A stretch of DNA of 64,000 nucleotides from Platycnemis pennipes (Eukaryota; Arthropoda; Insecta; Odonata; Platycnemididae). The notes beneath the pieces were generated by a model. The model worked only from the letters and a program-made list of their open reading frames with translations. It made no database searches and was not told the origin of the DNA. Numbering within the stretch: position 1 is the stretch's first letter; every line of letters begins with the position of its first letter. Below are positions 58,185-64,000 of the stretch, in pieces. The DNA lies in the NCBI GenBank assembly GCA_933228895.1, contig OW121854.1, positions 134,955,926 through 135,019,925 on the forward strand, written 5' to 3'. A program made the position numbers and the translations under genes.

Positions 58185-58645
58185 TAATGGAAGGGATCAC
58201 GGTGAACGGCGGTATGATCTCTCAGGAGTTCGTGGGCAATATCGTGATAGTTCTTGTCCATGTGATTGCCGAACAAATTCTTCCAAATCCTCATCAAAGG
58301 CAGCCTCGTTACTTTTTCAGCATCATTTGGCAGTTCAGCGAAACTGTCACCTCCTATTAATTCTGGTATTTGGGGCTGTGATTATTACTTTCTTAATTCA
58401 GGCGTAGACGATCTTAAGTAATCTCTGTTGCAATTGCATAAATCCACGAGGTGTTTTGTACATTGCTTTTACAATGTTTTTTACGAATCTCAGTTTTAAA
58501 TGCAGTGGAGGAGGAAACAATATTTTTGGGTTTACATGAGAAGCAATGATTAAATTATTCAGCCCTGTTAGTAGTGTATTCGGAGTAGGCCATCTTTTCC
58601 AGGATACTAATTTTTCCTGTCTTTGCTGTCCAAACTGTATTGAAA
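58185..58645 (-). pseudogene. Remnant of an uncharacterised recurrent arthropod protein family
   Basis: Minus-strand translation, with a stop and frame changes, gives in order EKLVSWKRWPTPNTLL, VNPKILFPPPLHLKLRFVKN and IVKAMYKTPRGF, then WKNLFGNHMDKNYHDIAHEL at about 58260-58200. I recognise this order (WPxR-type motif, VNPSK-LLPPLHIKLG, then FLGNHK-NY) as a family of uncharacterised proteins found in many copies in arthropod and cnidarian genomes, often without introns, which suggests a mobile origin. I know of no established function. The N-terminal part and the C-terminal HxHLD and GERFHQD motifs of that family are not visible here. The identification rests on memory of the motif order only. 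Confidence 0.6.
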
Positions 58646-59313
58646 GCAGCAGTCAATTGTGTAATCGGGCATCATGCTGATCAGAATAGGAGGGTTACCT
58701 TAGATTAATAAGTCAGATTTGAACTCTTTGAAACAATAAGGAATGCATAAGACACACACCCTCAAGATTTTGGAGTTTATTATCAATTTTTGCGGGTGAT
58801 ATGTAGCATAGTTGAGTGCTGTGAGGAGAGCACTTAGACATCACTACCCCAGCGTTGAATATGAATTTGAACCGTGGACAACTTGGGGTCTTTCGTTGAG
58901 AACTGAGAAATACACTCGCTGATTTTCACTCCTCAAATAAATTCCTTCCTCTACCTTCTTGTTCTTACCGGCACAAAGGACGTGGGTCACGCCTACTTCC
59001 GAATAACTCTTACCACTAGAGGTGACTAAATGCTCTTCATGACATTGATCATGGCGTTTCTATTGTTCGGTGGTCACGTTAATCATAATAAGCCAACATT
59101 CCCGCTAACCTTAATTTGGTTAACTAAAGGTTCACAATTGCTTGATTCTTTTTCATGGCCTCGTCGTCAATGCCTTGCAATAATTATGCATTAGGTTAAT
59201 GCGTTCGCAGTTTCATTGCGTTCCCATTTCGTCCATTTGTATTCATTACCATGTTGAATTGGTAGAATTATGAGGGTCCTTAGTTAACTTGTGGGAGGTT
59301 TACCGTTTTACAA
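58646..59313. other. No supportable gene
   Basis: It may contain further upstream codons of the remnant at 58185-58645, but the frame cannot be followed. Nothing else is recognised before the TTAA at 59314. Confidence 0.5.
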
Positions 59314-59753
59314 TTAACACTAGGACGCCCGGACTTCTCGACATCATTCAACGCCCAAATGGGGTCATTTTGACCCCCGATAATTAATAAGTTCATTTTT
59401 CACAAGGCATTTATATGTTTACATTTTTATTGTTTTTTCATTACATAATGCCCTAGTTCTTCACATTTATTGATTTTATCAGTTCATTACAGCAATGTTT
59501 TTCTCAATATAACTATTTATTGAAATATCAACTTTGAGAGTTGGAATCATTTTCTCGTTTTTCTTCAATTTCATTTTTCTTGCCTTAAATGTTGACACTC
59601 AGTAAACAACAAATGTCACCTACTTTATTTAAACGTATTTATTTGTTGTTTTTGCAATGTTCACTGTTTTATGATGAATGGTTGTCCTGCCAAAATGAAA
59701 AATACCATCTGAAAAAATGTAAAAAAAATTGAGTAGCCTAATGAAAATAGTTT

Positions 59754-60960
59754 TCATCATCGTCAGTATTTCAATCCTATGATTGATTTACTGCAGCCCT
59801 CCATTTTCATTGTGCCTCAAGGTGTGTCCATCTTCATCTGCTCTTCTGCACACCTCTTCATTCCTCACTATATCAGTCAATTTAATCTTCAACATTATCC
59901 TCGAGCACCATGTTTCGAAGGCTTCAATTCTTCGCTGGTCTGCTTTCCCGATTTTCCATGTCTCTGATCCATAGATTACCACGCTCCATACGATAAAGTG
60001 CTTCCTTGTTTGCCACCGTAGGTTCTTTGAGCACAGTAGCTGTCTCTTCATAAACGCCTCCTTATCTTGTGCTATTCTGCGCTTGATCTCCGTTGAGCTT
60101 CTTCCATCCCAAGTGATAGTGCTACCGAGGTACGTGAAGTACTCCACTTGTTCCAAAGTCACTCCTCCAATTGTGGTATTTGCCCTTGATTCTCTCTCCC
60201 GCACACTAGGGTTTTAGTTTCCTATTAGTATTGCTCTTATTATATTATTGAAGTACTTAGTCCATAGTCGTCAGGGTTGCTTGCAAGTTCCCTCGACTTT
60301 CTGCTACAACTGCGATGTCATCAGCAAACCAGAGCATGTTTATTTCTTCGCCATTCACCTTGATGCCCTTGATACCAAATTCCTCTGTGTCTCTTACTGC
60401 TTTTCCCAGGTATAATTATATTGAATAACACAGGGGAGAGGTTTGAATCATTCTCAGACTCCTTCATTTATTTTGGCTTCTATCTTCCTTCCGTCTTTTA
60501 TTTGCATTGTGGTGACCTGGTTCTTGTAGAGCCACTAGATTTTTCTTCTATCCTTGTAATCCAATCCAATGGCTTCCAATATCTTGAACATCTTGTTTTA
60601 TTCCACGTTATCAAAGGCCTATTCCAAGTCCACGAATGCCACATACAACAGCTTGTTTACGTGTATCATTTTCTCAGCCAGTATCCTTCAGCTGAGTATT
60701 GCCTCCCTAGCTCCTTGGTTTTTCCTGAATCCGAATTGATTTTCCGAAAGATTCCCTTCGATATTCCCTTCCATTCTTCTGCCAATAATCTTAGTAAGTA
60801 TTTTCGATGTGTGTAACACCAGGCTAAAGGTTCTGTGTTCTTCGCATTTCCTGCTAATTTCACTCTTCTGGAAATTCTCTGGTGGCCTTCCACTGTCATA
60901 GCTATCTCTGATTATTCCAAGGAGGGTAATCTTTTGCTTTGACCCCGAGTGCCTTGAAAA
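59754..60960 (-). pseudogene. Decayed RTE-type LINE inside the piggyBac-like element
   Basis: In minus-strand sense, with many stops and shifts, it gives CEEHRTFSLVLHTSKILTKI, GNLSENQFGFRKNQGAREA, YVAFVDLE (stop) AFDNVE, then VEYFTYLGSTITWDGRSS and WSVVIYGSETWKIGKADQRR with EAFETWCSRIMLKIK. The 3' end at 59754 has gacgatgatga as a worn (GAT)n tail. The catalytic FADD region is only partly legible (LLMTS). An internal deletion removed part of the C-terminus. It is much older than the RTE copy at 43729 and belongs to a sister subfamily. Confidence 0.85.
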
Positions 60961-61313
60961 TAGTGAATGAATATTATATCAAATAGTGAGCTTACGTTTA
61001 GATCCACCCCTCCTAGTGTCTTTACTGAGTTCATCAAATGGGTACTTATCGTTACATTCTGAGGATTCTGTTTATTCTTCATAAGTTTCAAATGTCAGCT
61101 TGCCGTCGGATTTGTCAAATGAACACTCTCCACCATTGACTCATCTTATTGAATCTTATGCAGCTCATCAATAATTTCAGCAGAACATTATGCTGGGCTT
61201 TGAGAAATTTTTGATCATAGCTATCTTCAAAATACCGATCACACCGCAAATTCATCCCACGAAGCCACGAACAATGGACAACAAATACACAAACTTCACT
61301 TGCTGTCACTATG

Positions 61314-61532
61314 AGAACGAGTTCAAAGTTTGAGGCTTTACTTTGTGGAATTACTCGATTGGAAAAGAAAAATCACTTTTTACATTCCACACAAAGGTTT
61401 TATTGGTTTCTACAATATATGTCATTATCGATTTTGATAATGACATATATTATCTAAACTATGGTAGAAGTCAATAAAACCTTTGTGTGGAATGTGCAAA
61501 GTGGTTTTTCTTTTCCATTATAAGAACGAGTT
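61314..61532. repeat. Large imperfect palindrome framed by a 10-bp direct repeat
   Basis: The left arm (61352-61428) and right arm (61436-61524) are complementary for about 75 bases with scattered mismatches and a roughly 12-base gap in the left arm. Shared blocks are acattccacacaaaggtttt with its complement, and atatgtcattatc with gataatgacatat at the centre. The direct repeat agaacgagtt flanks the unit (61314-61323, 61523-61532). No ORF. It looks like a foldback element or small insertion with a target duplication, lying inside the piggyBac-like element. Confidence 0.8.
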
Positions 61533-62101
61533 TTATTCTCCACTCGTCTTCCGAAGAGAAATAATTAAATTTGGAGTCAACTAAGTTGATAAATTCATGC
61601 GAAACGGGTAAAAAAAATTACATTCTCCTCATACCACAGAGATTGACGATGCATGATGATTACAACAAAGTAATTACTATATATTCCACATGTAAGCAAA
61701 ACGAAAAGTGAGGACGCGATGGGGAAAGGAAACAAAACTTTTTTGGAAACTGATACGAACTTGGAAGATAAGTAACCGAATGAAAAAGATAAGACGAGAG
61801 AGCAGTGAACACTTATGCAGCAGAATTATACAAAAATGCAAATAAAAAAGGACCTTTAGCAGAGATAAAGCGCGCAAATGAACCCTTGGGTCAAAATGAC
61901 CCCACTTGGGCGTTCAAGGTAAAATATAATGTAACTCCTCAATGGATTATTTTAGGAAGGTAAAAATTTATGCAAGTGAACACCTAATAAAAATATTAAA
62001 AGTCACGAGAAGAAATTCTGTTCTTTTAAAAAATAAGATCAAAAAATAAATTTAAAAACACGATGGGGTCAAAATGACCCCTCTGGGCGTTCTAGTGTTA
62101 A

Positions 62102-63228
62102 ATGTGTCGGAGTGCCGGTGAACAAAACCCGCAAAATACAAAAATGTGTGTATTTGCGTCTGTCTAGATGTTTGATGCATGCTTATTTTGGAGTCTTATT
62201 CTAAAATTCAGCCATGATGGAGGTGTTAATGAGAAAAAACATGCATCGCTTTTTGAGGCTTGTGTCGGGGAGGGAGTTGACAGAGTGAGGCTAATGGATT
62301 TCTAAACCTTGTGATTGAGAAAAAATTAATCATTGTGAGGCTTAAGATGAAGGGTGTTAAAGTTAGCTCGGGAGGGAGCTGAGGAGACGCTTTTCGAACG
62401 TGAATCATCCTCCTTAGTACCGAGAGTGACGTATCCATAGAAGTTGTTTACCATCCCGTCGTCCACGCTTGGTATGTGCCTACAACGTTTGCCCACACTC
62501 AAGGTCATATTCCTCTTCACTCTCATCTCACTGTCAGTCGTCTGGAACTGTTTTCCGTATCTATAGTAACGAGTTCATTCACGTTCAAAGATAAGTAGAT
62601 TCCCACACGCCCCATTTTACCGACGTGATTGAATTTTGACTTTGATGAAATTGGAGCCGACCTGGAAAACATTTACTGGGTTGGTACCCAAGGCTAGCTG
62701 CGGCTTTGATGGAATAGCAATACGTCGCCGAGAGCCGGCGAAGTCGTGCGTAGGTGCGACCAAGCTAACGGTGCTGAAGTCAAACAAACTCCAGAAACAA
62801 AAGCACCATAGGAAGAAATGTTCGAAGGGAACTTAAGGTCGCGCTTTCGTTGGGCTGAATTGAGTCTTTGCTTTCGAGCTCCGTCTCGAGTTTTTGCTCT
62901 TATGAACAGAGACTGAAAACTGAAAAAAAATGCAGCCAAAGATGATAATGTGGTGAAATAGTCAGCGTTCTTACCTCATTATCTGTTGGTCGGATGTTTG
63001 AGGCTCCTCCATTGAATTTTGTGTCTTCTTCTTTTAAGTATTTCGATTGCACCTCTTCATTGTTGGATAATTGTGTATTTATCCCCCGTCCTGTTCTTAA
63101 TTTTTGACCTGAAACTATTCCGCTAACGGAATTTTGTGCGATGGAGAGCCACAGCAGCATAGCAAAGGTTAACCTCCACTCACAGAGGTCTTTAAATAAA
63201 TATATGTATTCTGGTCCACAGAAGTCTT
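62102..63228. other. No supportable gene
   Basis: Short frames only. The 128-codon minus-strand frame at 62900-63286 runs into the hairpin unit at 63229 and matches nothing I know. Confidence 0.5.
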
Positions 63229-63413
63229 GAAAATCTAATAGGGTAAACTTTAACGAGCCACTTATAACAAATGTGCATATGAACACGACCCGGGTTTCAA
63301 CGCTACAGCGTCGTAATCAGGCGAAATCGCTGGGTTTCCAGTGCCTTATATACAGAAATGCAGTAAAGTTAATTTCTTATGTGGCTTGTAAAAGTTTACT
63401 CTATTAAATTTTC
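63229..63413 (-). mobile_element. Hairpin-framed 185-bp unit with hammerhead-like motif (C)
   Basis: The inverted arms 63229-63261 and 63381-63413 pair over 33 bases with 4 mismatches (gtggcttgtaaaagtttact against its complement). The loop contains a hammerhead-like motif on the minus strand (63284-63323). No ORF. Size and layout resemble the unit at 63721-63907 though the primary sequences differ. Confidence 0.6.
63284..63323 (-). ncRNA. Hammerhead-ribozyme-like motif (C)
   Basis: Minus strand: CGC, the near-perfect core CTGATTA (consensus G8 replaced by T), CG, stem II ACGCT-GT-AGCGT, T, GAA, the fully self-complementary ACCCGGGT (closing A-U pair plus a 3-pair helix III), C as cleavage-site base, then GTG pairing with CGC through one G-U. 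One core substitution probably impairs cleavage. Confidence 0.55.
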
Positions 63414-63720
63414 AATATGGAATGCCACAAAGTGACATAAGGAAGCGTTTCATTCTAATATTAGTCTTGTAGTCATTGAAAACAGTGGTGTCATATGGAC
63501 CCATCTGATTTTCTTCAAGCCGAGCATCATCATAATCATTCTGTTCCAAAAATAATTTATCCTCCTCGTTGAATACGTTCTCCTCGGGTATTTTTCCAGG
63601 GTATTAGGCATGTATTCACTGCTCTCTTTCTGATTAATTGAGCCTCTCTTAATGTTTCGAAATTTGATTAGTCATTAATGGCATTAGTTTTACTCAGAGT
63701 AGTAGTAGTAAATCACCTAT

Positions 63721-63907
63721 CATTACAGGAAAGGAAGACTGTAAAATTTTCACTGACGTATTGCACAGAATGCAACCGGCCATGTTTCGGCACGTTATGC
63801 CATCATCATCAGGTTCTCTTATGAAAAAATTACGCGCCAGAGCCATGGTCGGTAGCATTCTGTGCAACAAATGTGTGGAAATTTTACACTGTTTCTCTCC
63901 TGTGATG
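63721..63907 (-). mobile_element. Hairpin-framed 187-bp unit with hammerhead-like motif (D)
   Basis: The inverted arms 63721-63773 and 63855-63907 match at about 43 of 53 bases (gcattctgtgcaa is exact). The loop holds a hammerhead-like motif on the minus strand (63774-63816). It lies 307 bp from the unit at 63229-63413 with the same orientation and nearly the same length. No ORF. Confidence 0.6.
63774..63816 (-). ncRNA. Hammerhead-ribozyme-like motif (D)
   Basis: Minus strand: GAAC, the perfect core CTGATGA, TGAT, a 4-bp stem GGCA-TAACG-TGCC, then GAA and ACATGG, where a T in place of the last G would make it self-complementary, C, and GGTT pairing with GAAC partly. Stem II is offset by four bases and the U16.1 position is G, so it is probably inactive. 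Confidence 0.45.
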
Positions 63908-63971
63908 GAAGGCGTACGTAGTTTCCACTAAGTTAACGGTTCTCTTACATATGGAAGTTGTGATTTGGAGA

Positions 63972-64000
63972 AGGCAACCGACAGCTGAGGCCATTTGAGC
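63972..64000 (-). mobile_element. SINE-A 3' end, cut by window edge
   Basis: The plus strand ggagaaggcaaccgacagct followed by gaggccatttg is the 3' terminal motif of SINE-A (compare gaggcgaccgacagctgagg at 32335). The rest lies beyond the window. Confidence 0.7.

Larger units (their letters stand above)
59314..62101. mobile_element. piggyBac-like non-autonomous DNA transposon
   Basis: Both ends abut TTAA (59314-59317 and 62098-62101), the target duplication of piggyBac-type transposons. Inside it the terminal inverted repeats are cactaggacgccc (left) and, read inward, cactagaacgccc (right), 12 of 13 identical. Each end is followed by the palindromic ggggtcattttgacccc (7-bp arms, 3-base centre), with a second such block inside the right end (61886-61921). 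The 2.78-kb interior contains no piggyBac transposase and instead holds a dead RTE copy and a large palindrome, so the element is non-autonomous and has served as an insertion site. Confidence 0.82.

Noticed and set aside
1..64000. Bacterial or phage origin with operons, defence genes or integrases
   Set aside because: No dense coding, no ribosome-binding-site-led gene series, and many eukaryotic LINEs, SINEs and a Penelope-like element with target duplications.

Overview
The window looks like gene-poor, repeat-rich nuclear DNA of an arthropod, probably an insect. The evidence is the mix of decayed CR1/Jockey-like and RTE-type LINEs, a Penelope-like element, tRNA-derived SINEs, and hAT and piggyBac-type remnants, in AT-rich DNA with no operon-like gene spacing. 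The species cannot be named from the sequence. I found no convincing host protein-coding gene. The only host-gene hint is one weak non-coding exon candidate at 35785-35853.

Region by region. 1-13,600: fragments only, namely LINE 3' ends (1342, 5658), a 5' piece and a 3' piece of an RTE element (1690, 6968), SINE-A copies (3074, 4625), a possible RT remnant (8990) and a LINE endonuclease remnant (11133). 13,600-21,200: a cluster of minus-strand elements, comprising a hAT transposase remnant, a LINE 3' end with a (TTA)n tail, a LINE ORF1 with PHD finger plus the start of its endonuclease, and a LINE reverse transcriptase with an (AAGT)n tail. 21,200-33,500: sparse SINE and LINE tails in unassignable sequence. 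33,500-34,300: a 260-bp insertion with a 13-bp target duplication and a hammerhead-like core, then a perfect 97-bp inverted repeat. 35,000-43,500: more LINE tails, including one nested in a SINE, and a second SINE family. 43,729-47,160: an almost complete RTE-type retrotransposon with a 12-bp target duplication and two in-frame stops. 48,781-51,180: an almost complete Penelope-like element (RT plus GIY-YIG endonuclease) with a hammerhead-like motif after the ORF. 53,546-54,705: a LINE inserted into an older relative. 58,185-58,645: remnant of an uncharacterised protein family. 59,314-62,101: a 2.8-kb piggyBac-like non-autonomous element bounded by TTAA and loaded with a dead RTE copy and a palindrome. 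63,229-63,907: two neighbouring hairpin-framed units of about 185 bp, each holding a hammerhead-like motif.

How the parts fit together: the RTE and the Penelope-like element are the most complete and probably the youngest autonomous elements. The tRNA-derived SINEs need a LINE partner that I could not identify. The most interesting signal is a set of hammerhead-ribozyme-like motifs (29.6, 33.6, 51.05, 51.7, 63.3 and 63.8 kb). One lies directly downstream of the Penelope-like ORF and the others in short units without coding capacity. This suggests a family of short non-autonomous, retrozyme-like elements mobilised by Penelope-like enzymes. Hammerhead motifs in Penelope-like elements are already known; the inverted-repeat framing and the mobilisation link are inference here.
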